A DNA stretch of 64,000 nucleotides, taken from contig NZ_RQET01000004.1 of NCBI RefSeq assembly GCF_004769195.1, positions 1,240,001 to 1,304,000 on the forward strand, given 5' to 3'. The position numbers and the translations under genes were made by a program. Positions 18,094 to 26,810 of this stretch are shown here, in pieces. The notes under the pieces were generated by a model. That model worked only from the letters and a program-made list of their open reading frames with translations, did no database searches and was not told where the DNA came from. Position 1 is the first letter of the stretch, and each line of letters opens with the position of its first letter. The stretch comes from Leptospira fletcheri. Its GTDB lineage: Bacteria > Spirochaetota > Leptospiria > Leptospirales > Leptospiraceae.

Positions 18094-18690
18094 ATGAATC
18101 CCTTCGGTTACGTTAACAATCTCCGGGTAAGACCCGTATTTTTCCTTTTGTTCCTCGTCGCCTTTGCCTGCACGGACTGTACTCGATTCGTACGGAAAAG
18201 GACCGTTTCGGAGGAACTTTCACCGAATGTGGAAAGAGCTAAGATCTATCTTTCGGGTCACACGGGAGAATTCACAAAGGACAGCGAGGAAATTCTCGCC
18301 ATCCTGAGAAGGCTGATAGACGGAACGGTAAGAAAGGATCTGACGTTTCTTCCGGATTTGGTTTCGGAAGAGGATGGGATTTATATCGATCTGAAGGGCC
18401 ATTGGGACAGAGCGAGATTGAAAACGGAACTTTCCGCAAAGGACAATTATTTTCGGACGTACTTTTTCGATCGGGAAGCATTGGAAAAAGAAAAGAATCA
18501 TACGGACGTACGTACGGTTCGGGACCTTCTTCTTTCCTCCGGAGGAATCGAAGTCGATTTTTATTTCGAAACTCCTCAGGCTTGCGAGGTCAAATTCAAG
18601 TTTCAAGAAAATCGAAAATGGGAGTCGGAGCTCATTAACCCTTATTTTACGAAACGGAAGGGGAAATGGTATGTTCACCGACTCTTTTAG
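18094..18690 (+). CDS. putative lipoprotein of unknown function
   Basis: 198-aa exported protein. The signal (RVRPVFFLLFLVAFAC) ends in a good lipobox (VAFAC, Cys about 27), and TDC follows it. The mature part is charged, with an YIDLKGHW motif and a C-terminal FTKRKGKWYVHRLF that resembles NTF2-like or secreted alpha+beta folds, but no family is recognised. ATG 18094 has AGGAGA eight bases upstream and starts 11 bp after the TPR gene, so the two are likely co-transcribed. An open frame upstream of this ATG overlaps the TPR gene and is not used. Confidence 0.7.
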   Translation: MNPFGYVNNLRVRPVFFLLFLVAFACTDCTRFVRKRTVSEELSPNVERAKIYLSGHTGEFTKDSEEILAILRRLIDGTVRKDLTFLPDLVSEEDGIYIDLKGHWDRARLKTELSAKDNYFRTYFFDREALEKEKNHTDVRTVRDLLLSSGGIEVDFYFETPQACEVKFKFQENRKWESELINPYFTKRKGKWYVHRLF

Positions 18691-18765
18691 GGAAAACTCC
18701 GGAAAAACCGACAAACCGGCTTGCGGGCACGAAAACTGCATGCCGGAATAGTCAATAAGGCTAGA

Positions 18766-20217
18766 ATGCGAATCCATCGATCTTTGCAGCAAAATGAAAC
18801 GAGGTTTCGGTGTTTCGGAGAACGCGGAATCTCTTTTGCGATCCTCTCGGTCGTCTGCGGATTCTTTTTTTTCTTTTCTTTCGATCGTCTTCTTTCGTCG
18901 GAAACGATTCCATTCGAATCTTCGGGAGAAGAGAAAACGGAACATTTTAGTCCGAGATATGTTCCGATTTCCGGAGCGGAACATTCGGAAGTTCAGACCA
19001 GGCTGATCGACTGGGATATAGATCGTCTGACCGAATACGCCGTTTCCAACAATCCGTTGTATCTTTCGGAAAAACAGAACGTGGGAATTTCCCGGGGGGC
19101 CGTGATTACCGCCTCCTTGTACCGAAATCCGATTTTCCAATTCCAGCAACAATTTATCGGAGGAAATCCGAATACACAAGGAGGAAGTCCGGAAACCGCT
19201 CCCGCTCTCTACCAGGACCTGGACGTTTACGGAGTCGTACCTTTACGGACTCGGGTCGCCAAAAAATCCTTCGAAGCATCCATAGCGGATTTTCGGAATT
19301 TCGATCGAATGTTTCGGATGAGACTCAGGCAGAACTATTGGGCTTTCGTCTTCCTGACCTTGCTCGTGGATACCAATAAGGAATTTTACGAGAATTACAG
19401 CGACCTTCTGGAACTTACGAAATTTCGGGTCCAAAAAGGGGATATTTCCCCTCTGGAATTCGAGAGGTTGGAGTTAGAAAGGATTCAGGTGGAGAGATTC
19501 TACAGGGACGCGATCGTTCGGAGGCAGGCGATCGAAAAGGACCTAAGGATTTTGAGCGGTCTTACGGAACGGGAAGGTATTTTCGCTTTTCAGGTGGAAT
19601 CGATGAGGTTCCGCTCTTTGGAGGATTTGGGTTTAAGGCTCAAAGATGCGACGTCCCCCGGCGATCGTCCGGACATCGTAGCTTTGGAACAAAGGCTCCA
19701 GGAAAAGAAAATGAATATAGAACTCCAAAGAAAAGAGTCGTTGGGTTGGCTTCAGGTCGGCGGGGAATGGCGGATGAAGGGAAGCGAGAATTACGGGGGA
19801 GTGTTCGCCATGATTCCGATTCCGTTGAATGATAGAGGACAGGGAAAAATCTACGCCGCCAAGGAAGAATACAAGAAATTCGAATTGGCTTTGGACGCGA
19901 AAAAAAGGGAAGTGGACGCCGAAATCGAGGCGGCGAAAAAGGAATTGTTGGCTCGGGAAGAACTGCTTACCAAATACGAAAGGATTAATCTATTACAAAA
20001 AAATAAACAATTGGAGGAAAAATCCAGGATCGCTTACGTGCGCGGCGCTTCCGATCAGGTCACTTTTCTCCAGGCCGAAAAAAACTATCTTTTCATTTTA
20101 CGCGAATATTACGATCTTTTGTATCTTTACTTCAACGCCGTGGAGGCTTTTCGGGCCGCGACGGGAAAAAACTCCGACTACCCATCCAAAATCCATTCAA
20201 AAGGAGACGAAAGATGA
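18766..20217 (+). CDS. TolC-family outer-membrane efflux protein (CzcC-like)
   Basis: 483-aa outer-membrane channel component. A signal/anchor (FAILSVVCGFFFFFSF) is followed by two OEP-type repeats with long coiled-coil helices (LEFERLELERIQVERFYR and KREVDAEIEAAKKELLAREE) and the YLSEKQNVGISRGAVITASLYRNP motif seen in CzcC-type proteins. ATG 18766 has AAGG upstream. Its stop overlaps the start of the HlyD-like adaptor by 4 bp, so they form one unit. No inner-membrane RND or ABC pump gene follows, so the partner must be encoded elsewhere. Confidence 0.88.
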   Translation: MRIHRSLQQNETRFRCFGERGISFAILSVVCGFFFFFSFDRLLSSETIPFESSGEEKTEHFSPRYVPISGAEHSEVQTRLIDWDIDRLTEYAVSNNPLYLSEKQNVGISRGAVITASLYRNPIFQFQQQFIGGNPNTQGGSPETAPALYQDLDVYGVVPLRTRVAKKSFEASIADFRNFDRMFRMRLRQNYWAFVFLTLLVDTNKEFYENYSDLLELTKFRVQKGDISPLEFERLELERIQVERFYRDAIVRRQAIEKDLRILSGLTEREGIFAFQVESMRFRSLEDLGLRLKDATSPGDRPDIVALEQRLQEKKMNIELQRKESLGWLQVGGEWRMKGSENYGGVFAMIPIPLNDRGQGKIYAAKEEYKKFELALDAKKREVDAEIEAAKKELLAREELLTKYERINLLQKNKQLEEKSRIAYVRGASDQVTFLQAEKNYLFILREYYDLLYLYFNAVEAFRAATGKNSDYPSKIHSKGDER

Positions 20218-21392
20218 CGGCGATTTTGCAGAGATACAAAATGATCGTTTTTCTGATCGTGTTGGTTTCGGGAGCGGCCTACGGATATAGGCATTTCTAT
20301 AAGAAAAAACCGGAAAAGCATCTCGCGCAGGAATCCAAAAATTTCTTCAAGGTTTCGGACGAAATCCTAAAAAGACACCCCGTGACTTTCGTGAGTTTAA
20401 AAGAGGTTTCTCAGTTCGAGGAACTCGCCTTGCCGGGAAGGATCACGTACGATCCGGAGAGTATGGCTCGGGTCGGATCCACCGTGGAGGCGAAAATCAA
20501 GAAAGTTTTGGTAAGGGAAGGGGATCGTGTAAGCCAGGGTTCTCCGTTAGCGATACTTTCTTCCGTGCAACTCGGGGAAGTGGAGGCGGCCTATGTAAAA
20601 GCCAGAGCTTCCCTAGAAGCTCTGAAATTGCAGGCGGATCGGGCAAAGGAACTTTTCGAAATGAAGGTCACTGCCGCTAAGGAATACGAACTTGCGACCA
20701 TGCAGTACAAGACCGCCAAAACAGAGGCGGAAACGACCCGGATTAAACTGGAAAATTACGGACTGACTCCGTCGGAGATCGAGGGGATAGAACGAGGGGT
20801 TTACGTTTCCTCCAATCTGGTGCTTCGGAGTCCGATCAACGGAGAAGTCACGGAACGAAAAGCGATCATAGGACAACAGACTTCCAGAAACGAGGAGTTG
20901 TTTACCATCGCGAACCTGAACAATCTCTGGGTCCTCTTGGACGTGTACGAAAAGGATTTGGGCGGGGTGCACGAGGGAGCCCAGGCGACGATCTATCCCT
21001 TCGGAAACGAAGAAAGTACGAGGATCCAGGGGCGAGTGGCTTATGTGGGCGCCATATTGGACAGCGTTAAACGAACTGCAAAAATCAGGATCATGGTTTC
21101 GAATCGCGGCGGAAAGCTGAAGCCCGGGCAGACGGTTACGGCAAAAGTGGCCGGTTTGGTCGTGAGTACGGGTGACGGAAAGAGGAGAATGTTACCTTTG
21201 GAAGCGGTCCATGAAATCGAAGGCCGTTCCGTGGTCTTTATCCATCATGATGACGGCAGGTTCGAAGCGGTCAATGTGGTGGTCGGGGACATCATAGAGG
21301 ACGATATCATCATCTTAAGCGGCGTACCGGAAGGAGTTCAGGTCGCTTCCAAAGGATCCTTCGTGCTCAAAAGCGAGTATTTGAGGTATTAG
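20214..21392 (+). CDS. efflux RND/HlyD-type periplasmic adaptor subunit (CzcB-like)
   Basis: 392-aa membrane-fusion protein. An N-terminal membrane anchor (MIVFLIVLVSGAAYGY) precedes a lipoyl-like half-motif (VEAKIKKVLVREGDRVSQGSPLA, about 92-113), a helical hairpin (about 125-185), the second lipoyl half (LRSPINGEVTERKAIIGQ), a beta-barrel (NLWVLLDVYEKDLGGVHEGA) and a membrane-proximal domain. It links an inner-membrane pump to the TolC-like channel encoded just upstream. ATG 20214 follows AAGGAGA. No CzcA-like pump gene adjoins it: the next gene is convergent modC. Confidence 0.9.
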   Translation: MTAILQRYKMIVFLIVLVSGAAYGYRHFYKKKPEKHLAQESKNFFKVSDEILKRHPVTFVSLKEVSQFEELALPGRITYDPESMARVGSTVEAKIKKVLVREGDRVSQGSPLAILSSVQLGEVEAAYVKARASLEALKLQADRAKELFEMKVTAAKEYELATMQYKTAKTEAETTRIKLENYGLTPSEIEGIERGVYVSSNLVLRSPINGEVTERKAIIGQQTSRNEELFTIANLNNLWVLLDVYEKDLGGVHEGAQATIYPFGNEESTRIQGRVAYVGAILDSVKRTAKIRIMVSNRGGKLKPGQTVTAKVAGLVVSTGDGKRRMLPLEAVHEIEGRSVVFIHHDDGRFEAVNVVVGDIIEDDIIILSGVPEGVQVASKGSFVLKSEYLRY

Positions 21393-21429
21393 AAGATTCG
21401 AAAGTAGACGGTCGGAATTCCTCGGACGG

Positions 21430-22500
21430 TCATTTAATCGCTACCGATTTTATCTGGATCCAGACTTCTTTCCCTTGCGAAAGGCCGAGTAAGGAAGAGG
21501 CGCGTTTCGTTAAACGAGATAGAAAAAAGGTTTTTCCTACTTTCAGACGGACGAGCAATAATCCCGGATGCTCGTCCTCCGCAATTCCATCCACCTTTGC
21601 GAGTAACGCGTTTTGAATGCTCGTTTGGTCCGGCCGATCGGCAGTTACGCTGACGTCTTTTGCGAGAACTACGATCCTATTTTTGGATCCGATCGGAATT
21701 CCGCGATCCAAGGTCCAGATGACTCCGTCCGAAAAATCCAATCTAGCCATCGACCATTCCTCTTCGATCGCGCCTACAACGGTATCTAAAACGATTCCGC
21801 AATTTTCACCGAGATTGACGGGAGGATTCAGGCCTGATAGGGTCGAAGCGATCGGGCCGTTCCTGATGACCGATCCCCCGTCCAGGATTAATAGATGATC
21901 GGAAAGTCTAGCGATCTCGTCGTGAGAATGGCTGACATACAGAACGGGAATCCGGGATTCCAAGTGAATCCGTTCCAGATACGGAAGAATTTCCTTTTTA
22001 CGGACAGAATCCAAAGACGCTAAGGGTTCGTCGAGTAGGAGGAGACTCGGGTTGACGGCGAGGGACCTTGCAATGGCCACTCTCTGTCTTTCTCCTCCGG
22101 AAAGATGATCCGGTCTCCGATCTAGGAGGGGACCGATGTCCAAGGATTCTATCGCTCTTCGTAGATGTGATTCTTTTTCGGCGGATCGGCTTCTTTCCAC
22201 TCCGTACATCAGATTTTCCCGCACGTTTAAGTGCCGGAATAAATTTGCTTCCTGGAATACGTAGCCGATCGATCTTTTAAACGCAGGTAGTCGAATTTTT
22301 TCGTCTTGCCATACGTTTCCGTTTACGATGACGGATCCTTTCGAGTTTTTCTCCAATCCTGCAAGGCATCGTAGTAGAGTCGTCTTTCCCGAACCGGACG
22401 GTCCAAAGATCCCGGTCACTCCTTTTCCCGGCAATTCGAATTTCACGTTCAAAGTGAAAGAGGACCGCTTGAAACGTAGATTTACGCTTATTCCTTCCAT
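21430..22500 (-). CDS. modC: molybdate ABC transporter ATP-binding protein
   Basis: 356-aa ATPase of the molybdate importer. It has Walker [11 protein letters not shown]-loop YVFQEANLF, signature LSGGERQRVAIARSL, Walker B LLLLDEPLASLD and H-loop SHSHDEIA. The C-terminal ~130 residues form the Mop/TOBE-type regulatory domain expected of ModC (IQNALLAKVDGI...GLLLVRLKVG). It is the last gene of porin-modA-modB-modC and abuts modB (1-bp gap). Confidence 0.93.
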   Translation of the reverse strand: MEGISVNLRFKRSSFTLNVKFELPGKGVTGIFGPSGSGKTTLLRCLAGLEKNSKGSVIVNGNVWQDEKIRLPAFKRSIGYVFQEANLFRHLNVRENLMYGVERSRSAEKESHLRRAIESLDIGPLLDRRPDHLSGGERQRVAIARSLAVNPSLLLLDEPLASLDSVRKKEILPYLERIHLESRIPVLYVSHSHDEIARLSDHLLILDGGSVIRNGPIASTLSGLNPPVNLGENCGIVLDTVVGAIEEEWSMARLDFSDGVIWTLDRGIPIGSKNRIVVLAKDVSVTADRPDQTSIQNALLAKVDGIAEDEHPGLLLVRLKVGKTFFLSRLTKRASSLLGLSQGKEVWIQIKSVAIK

Positions 22501-22501
22501 A

Positions 22502-23176
22502 TTATGTTTTATTTATGCGGTTCGGTCGAATATAAAGCGCTAATAGGACCAAAAAAGAAAAGATGAGCATGCACACGGCCAGACGATGGGCCTGCGGATA
22601 TTCGAAGGCCTCCACGTGATCGTAAAGCTGTACGGAAGCGACTCGAGTGATCCCGGGGAGGTTTCCTCCGATCATGAGCACCACCCCGAATTCCCCCACG
22701 GTATGGGCGAAGGTAAGTACGGATGCCGCAGCGAAACCTGAAAAAGAAAGAGGGACGACCACGGTAAAAAACGTATCCAAGGGCGAAGCTCCTAGAGTGG
22801 CCGCAGCTTCCAGCGGTTTCTCCCCAATCGCTTCGAACGAGGTCTGCAACGGTTGGACCATGAACGGAAGAGAATAGAAGACGGAAGCTAGAACCAAACC
22901 CCAAAAAGTGAAGGGCAAATGACCGATGCCGAGAAAACGCGTCAATTCTCCGACCGGTCCGCTCGGGCCGAAGAGAAGCAGAAGATAGAATCCGAGTACG
23001 GTCGGGGGAAGGACTAACGGCAGGGAGATGAAAGCTCCTAACGGTCCTTTCCATTTCGATTTCGTGTTGGCCAACCACCATGCCACCGGCGTTCCTATCA
23101 ATAATAGCAGGATCGTCACCAACCCTGCGAGACGGATCGTCAGCCAAATCGCCTGTAGATCTTCCTCCGAAAGAAT
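22502..23176 (-). CDS. modB: molybdate ABC transporter permease, probable AUU start
   Basis: Inner-membrane permease of the molybdate importer, 224 aa if started at the ATT at 23176. The EAA-loop region EAAATLGASPLDTFFTVVVPLS and FAHTVGEFGVVLMIGGN are the ModB hallmarks. The first ATG/GTG/TTG in frame (TTG 23122) would delete the family's conserved N-terminal part (LSEEDLQAIWLTIRLAGL). Upstream in frame there is only ATT or GTT before the stop TAA, and a strong AAGGAGG (23186-23192) sits nine bases before the ATT. AUU or GUU initiation is therefore the best reading; a sequence error is the alternative. Confidence 0.85.
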   Translation of the reverse strand: MLSEEDLQAIWLTIRLAGLVTILLLLIGTPVAWWLANTKSKWKGPLGAFISLPLVLPPTVLGFYLLLLFGPSGPVGELTRFLGIGHLPFTFWGLVLASVFYSLPFMVQPLQTSFEAIGEKPLEAAATLGASPLDTFFTVVVPLSFSGFAAASVLTFAHTVGEFGVVLMIGGNLPGITRVASVQLYDHVEAFEYPQAHRLAVCMLIFSFLVLLALYIRPNRINKT

Positions 23177-23225
23177 AACGACCCTCCTCCTTCCCGAAAT
23201 ATTTTACAAATCCGGAATATACGAT

Positions 23226-23996
23226 CTATTTTGTAGGATTTTCTTCCGGCAGTACGAAGCCGTATTTCTTCATGATCATCCGCGAGGATTTTGCGCGAAT
23301 ATGTTCGACGAATTTTTTTGCCAAAGAGAGATCGGCTGCGCGCTTTGTTACGATAAAGCCTTGTTCCAAAGGTTCGTGAAGATTTTCCGGAATCAGCCAA
23401 TAGCCGCCTTTTTTTGCCAGCTCGGGACTGAGTGCCAAGGAAAGCGCTATGATTCCGATTTCAGCATTGCCGGTCTCTACGAATTGGGCGGTTTGGGCTA
23501 TGTTTTCCCCCAAAACCAATTTCTCCTGCACTTTTTCCCAAAGGCCGGAGGCTTTCAACGCTTCTTCTGCTCTCTTGCCGTACGGGGCATGCTTCGGATT
23601 CGCGATCGCGATACGTTTGATTTTCGGATCCGTCAAAACGGATAAGGTCGCCTTTGTAGCATCTAGACTCGCACTCCAAAGTACGATCCTTCCTAATGCG
23701 TAAGGAACGACTTCCCCAGACGCAAAACCTTCCTTTACAAGTTCACGTGGGAAAGCGATATCCGCGGAAAAATATAGGTCGAAGGGCGCGCCCTGGCGGA
23801 TCTGAGTCTGAAATTTTCCGGACGATCCGTACACCACGTCCACTTCCTCTCCCTGATTCGCTTTTTTGAAGGAGACCACGATTTCATCCATGGCGAATTT
23901 CAGATCGGATGCGGCCGCGATCGTGATCTTTTCCGCATGTAAGGAAACGGAAAAGAGAAGGAGGAGGGATAAAAGGTACTGCTTGATTCGTTTCAT
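23226..23996 (-). CDS. modA: molybdate ABC transporter substrate-binding protein
   Basis: 256-aa periplasmic binding protein. A signal peptide (MKRIKQYLLSLLLLFSVSLHA) is followed directly by the ModA opening ITIAAASDLKFAMDEIV, with the oxyanion-binding serine in the AASDL motif and the second loop in YGSSGKFQTQI. It delivers molybdate or tungstate to ModBC. It lies 14 bp downstream of the porin gene and 49 bp upstream of modB, consistent with a single transcript under the ModE-type operator at 25897. Confidence 0.95.
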   Translation of the reverse strand: MKRIKQYLLSLLLLFSVSLHAEKITIAAASDLKFAMDEIVVSFKKANQGEEVDVVYGSSGKFQTQIRQGAPFDLYFSADIAFPRELVKEGFASGEVVPYALGRIVLWSASLDATKATLSVLTDPKIKRIAIANPKHAPYGKRAEEALKASGLWEKVQEKLVLGENIAQTAQFVETGNAEIGIIALSLALSPELAKKGGYWLIPENLHEPLEQGFIVTKRAADLSLAKKFVEHIRAKSSRMIMKKYGFVLPEENPTK

Positions 23997-24010
23997 AATG
24001 GACTCCCTTG

Positions 24011-25867
24011 TTAGATTGCGAAAACCGATTGTAAAAAGAAATACGTGGAATTGGGCTGATTCGTATATTGCAGCGCCGGATTCGGATTGGAAAGATTCAC
24101 TTTTGCGTTCGTAATCGCGTCTCCCGCATGGAGGAAAGCCATCCCCGCCCAGATCGAAAGATTTTCATACGGAGTGACTTGGTAGATTAGGTCGATTTCG
24201 GATGCGATCTTTTTACCCAGACGTTGTGCGGAGGCGTTGTTTGCGTTCTGATTCGTAGCGTCTTCGGTGCTTCCCGCGACATAACCGTTGTTATTGTAAT
24301 ATCCGTCCTGTAATTTCGCTTTATAATATAAATGTGATACGAAAGTGAATATTCCCCATTTTCCGGAATCGTATTTTATGTTTATGGAATAGTCTTTTAC
24401 GTTCTGCCAATATACTACGCCGGAAATATTGGCCCCCGACCAGGGAATTGCGCCGCCTGCGGCCCTTCTTGCCCCGAACAGAGGATTCCAAGTGGAAACC
24501 GAGGAATCGTTCCTATTGGGATCTCCGGAAGCGTACACGTACTGGACACCCACTCTGAGAGGGGCCACGGGAGAATACCCGGTCTGAAGCGCGAGAAAGT
24601 GAGCGTCGTATTTTTGGTTTTCGTTCTGTATCGCTTGCCCGTTGATGTTGATGCTTGTAGTTCCGGGGGATTGCAACCATGAAGTGCCTACCCTTTGTCC
24701 AGTGGATCCTCCTTGCCAAGCGGCTTCGACGGTCCAATCCCATTTGTATCCGTCGGGAAGCGCGTTGTTTTGGGTACGATTCGTAAGTCGGAATCCGTAG
24801 GTATTCAGTTGATCGCTTTGTCTCGTTCGAAGTTCCGAATCGTAGACCGGAGCGGTCGGGCTTACTATCGCTCTTTTTAGAAGGGTAAAATCGTAAAAGT
24901 CGCCTCCGATCCAATTCGCTAATTTGATCCAATAGTTGGTACCGACGAAATATGCGTCTCCTAGAGAATTATTCGTGGCTCCATTCGCGGTAACGAGTCC
25001 ACTTGCGTTGTTCTGCGAACTCAGGACCGTTCCGAAGACGTCGAAACTATGATCTCCTTTCTTTGCGGTGAAACGAAGTCCGTCGAAAGCGTTTCCGATC
25101 TGATTGAAGTTTCTGGCACCAACGATCCGGCCGTCTCCGAATTCCAGGATCTGCCTTCCGATCCTGAGTTTCAGCGCTTCGTCCATCATTCGAATCTCCA
25201 AAAACGCCTCTCGGAAGGAGGTGGGATTAGAGACGGGGACCGTCTTTTGCGTAGAGGTGTTGTACAACGTACCCGCATTCCCGGTAAGTCCGAAACGGGA
25301 GTCGTTCGTTCCTGCCGGAGTTTGGCTTCCTCCCCACTGGCGTACATCTTCCAAAGTCAGTTTAAAAAGAAGATGTTTGTTGATGTCTCCAATCAAGTAG
25401 GCCTGGGTCTGGTTCGTGAACACATTCTTATTGTCAGGAGTCGTCTTGTCGAAATCCGGATTGAAAGAAGATTCGTATCTGGGCCTGAGTGCGAATCCCA
25501 CTCTGTACTTATCCTGAAACCAAAGTTCCTTGCTGCTTCTTACCGCTTTGTTTTGCTCCGGAGTCAATTGCAGGGAGCGCAGGTACTCCGTCGTAAGTTT
25601 GCCCACCAACGGACTTTTGTACGGTTCCTGAACCGTTTCCTTGACGGGAGAAGATGAGGGGGGCGCTTCAGTATTCGCTGCGGGGGCAGTAGGAGGAACG
25701 GATCCGGGAGAATCGGGTGTTACGGAATTTCCGCCAGACTGAGAAGTCGCGTTTTCGGTACTTGAGCTTTCCGCATGGATGATGTTCCCCGTAAAAAGAA
25801 AAGTTGTGATAACAAAATAAATTAAACGAATTCCAATCTGTTGAAACAAGTTACGGATTTTTCGCAT
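24011..25867 (-). CDS. alginate-export-family outer-membrane porin linked to modABC
   Basis: 618-aa outer-membrane beta-barrel. A signal peptide (IRLIYFVITTFLFTGNIIHA) is followed by a Ser/Thr/Pro-rich linker (about 35-85) and a long barrel domain with alternating strands, IGRQILEFGDGRIVGARNFNQ, and a C-terminus ending in aromatic/hydrophobic residues (YFFLQSVFAI). The Alginate_exp-like family includes general and substrate-specific channels. It is the first gene of the modABC operon and lies next to a ModE-type box, suggesting molybdate-responsive expression and possibly molybdate passage. ATG 25867 was chosen because the longer in-frame start (25924) would put the operator inside the gene. 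Confidence 0.82.
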   Translation of the reverse strand: MRKIRNLFQQIGIRLIYFVITTFLFTGNIIHAESSSTENATSQSGGNSVTPDSPGSVPPTAPAANTEAPPSSSPVKETVQEPYKSPLVGKLTTEYLRSLQLTPEQNKAVRSSKELWFQDKYRVGFALRPRYESSFNPDFDKTTPDNKNVFTNQTQAYLIGDINKHLLFKLTLEDVRQWGGSQTPAGTNDSRFGLTGNAGTLYNTSTQKTVPVSNPTSFREAFLEIRMMDEALKLRIGRQILEFGDGRIVGARNFNQIGNAFDGLRFTAKKGDHSFDVFGTVLSSQNNASGLVTANGATNNSLGDAYFVGTNYWIKLANWIGGDFYDFTLLKRAIVSPTAPVYDSELRTRQSDQLNTYGFRLTNRTQNNALPDGYKWDWTVEAAWQGGSTGQRVGTSWLQSPGTTSININGQAIQNENQKYDAHFLALQTGYSPVAPLRVGVQYVYASGDPNRNDSSVSTWNPLFGARRAAGGAIPWSGANISGVVYWQNVKDYSINIKYDSGKWGIFTFVSHLYYKAKLQDGYYNNNGYVAGSTEDATNQNANNASAQRLGKKIASEIDLIYQVTPYENLSIWAGMAFLHAGDAITNAKVNLSNPNPALQYTNQPNSTYFFLQSVFAI

Positions 25868-25896
25868 TTGAGTCTCTTTTTCGTTGAAGTCGCAGC

Positions 25897-25920
25897 CGCT
25901 ATATTTTAAATTATATAGCG
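25897..25920. promoter_or_regulatory. ModE-type operator palindrome
   Basis: CGCTATAT (25897-25904), eight-base spacer, ATATAGCG (25913-25920): a perfect inverted repeat matching the known ModE half-site pattern with TATAT flanked by CG. It lies 30 bp upstream of the porin start and 82 bp upstream of divergent modE, so it can control porin-modABC and possibly modE itself. ModE bound to molybdate normally represses such promoters. Confidence 0.85.
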
Positions 25921-26001
25921 ACAAGTAAACGTTTTTTTGAAAATCTTTTTTGCAGCTTTCGGGGGTTCGGTTTCTTTTAGTATTTTCTAAGGAATGTGGG
26001 T

Positions 26002-26799
26002 ATGAAGGACAAGATTCGTTTCGACGGAGCCCTTTCGCTGAAGAACGATAAAGCCAATTTTTTGGGCAAAGATAAGATCGAATTGCTTAAGGCGGTGGAG
26101 GCCTGCGGTTCCATTTCCCAAGCTGCTCGTGCGGTCGGGATCAGCTATAAAACGGCTTGGGATTCGATCGATTTAATGAATAATTTATACAAAGAGATTT
26201 TGGTGGAAAAGGTTGTCGGGGGAATGCACGGAGGAGGGGCCAGGCTTACGCCTAAGGCCAGGGAAACTCTGGAATTATTCGATATCGTAGAAGAGGAGCA
26301 CAAAAAATTCCTGGATCGTTTGAGCAAGCGGATGCGTCATCCTACCGAACTGCTGAATTTTTTGAGACGGATTGCCGTGAGAACCAGCGCTAGAAATCAG
26401 TTTTATGGAAAAGTAAAGGGAATCCTTCGCGGGGCCGTCAATTCGGAAGTGACTCTTTCGCTGAAAGGGAATCAGGAAATTATCGCGACGATTACGAACC
26501 AAAGCGTCCAGAATCTAGGTTTAAAAACGGGAATGTCGGCTTACGCTTTGATCAAGGCCTCGTTTATTTTGCTTTCCACCGATCGGAATCTTTCGATCAG
26601 CGCGGAAAATCGCCTAGAAGGAACCGTGCTTTCCATAGCGGAAGGAAGCGTTAACGACGAAGTGTCGATAGAGTTGTCCGGAGGGAACGTGATGATTTCT
26701 ATCCTGACCAGCCAAGCTCGAAAAAATTTGCAATTGGAAGTCGGGAAAGAAATATACGCTTTCTTTAGCGCCTCTTCAGTGATTCTGGCCGTAGAATAA
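26002..26799 (+). CDS. modE: molybdenum-dependent transcriptional regulator
   Basis: 265-aa ModE. The N-terminal winged helix (about 25-85) has LLKAVEACGSISQAARAVGISYKTAWDSID and GGGARLTPKARETL, both diagnostic of ModE/ModE-like DNA-binding domains. Two Mop (TOBE) domains follow (about 125-195 and 200-263), which bind molybdate at the dimer interface. ATG 26002 follows AAGGA by eight bases, which favours it over the GTG at 25996. It is divergent from the porin-modABC operon with the ModE-type palindrome between them, so autoregulation is likely. Confidence 0.95.
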   Translation: MKDKIRFDGALSLKNDKANFLGKDKIELLKAVEACGSISQAARAVGISYKTAWDSIDLMNNLYKEILVEKVVGGMHGGGARLTPKARETLELFDIVEEEHKKFLDRLSKRMRHPTELLNFLRRIAVRTSARNQFYGKVKGILRGAVNSEVTLSLKGNQEIIATITNQSVQNLGLKTGMSAYALIKASFILLSTDRNLSISAENRLEGTVLSIAEGSVNDEVSIELSGGNVMISILTSQARKNLQLEVGKEIYAFFSASSVILAVE

Positions 26800-26810
26800 T
26801 CTTCGTAACA

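Noticed and set aside
18220..19179. 319-codon minus-strand open frame opposite the lipoprotein and TolC genes
   Set aside because: It crosses two plus-strand genes with clear signal peptides, lipobox and TolC features, and has no recognisable domain itself.
22509..23147. Long open frame overlapping modB in another frame
   Set aside because: It is rich in Arg and Ser, has no recognised motif, and covers a well-conserved ModB; it is a shadow frame.
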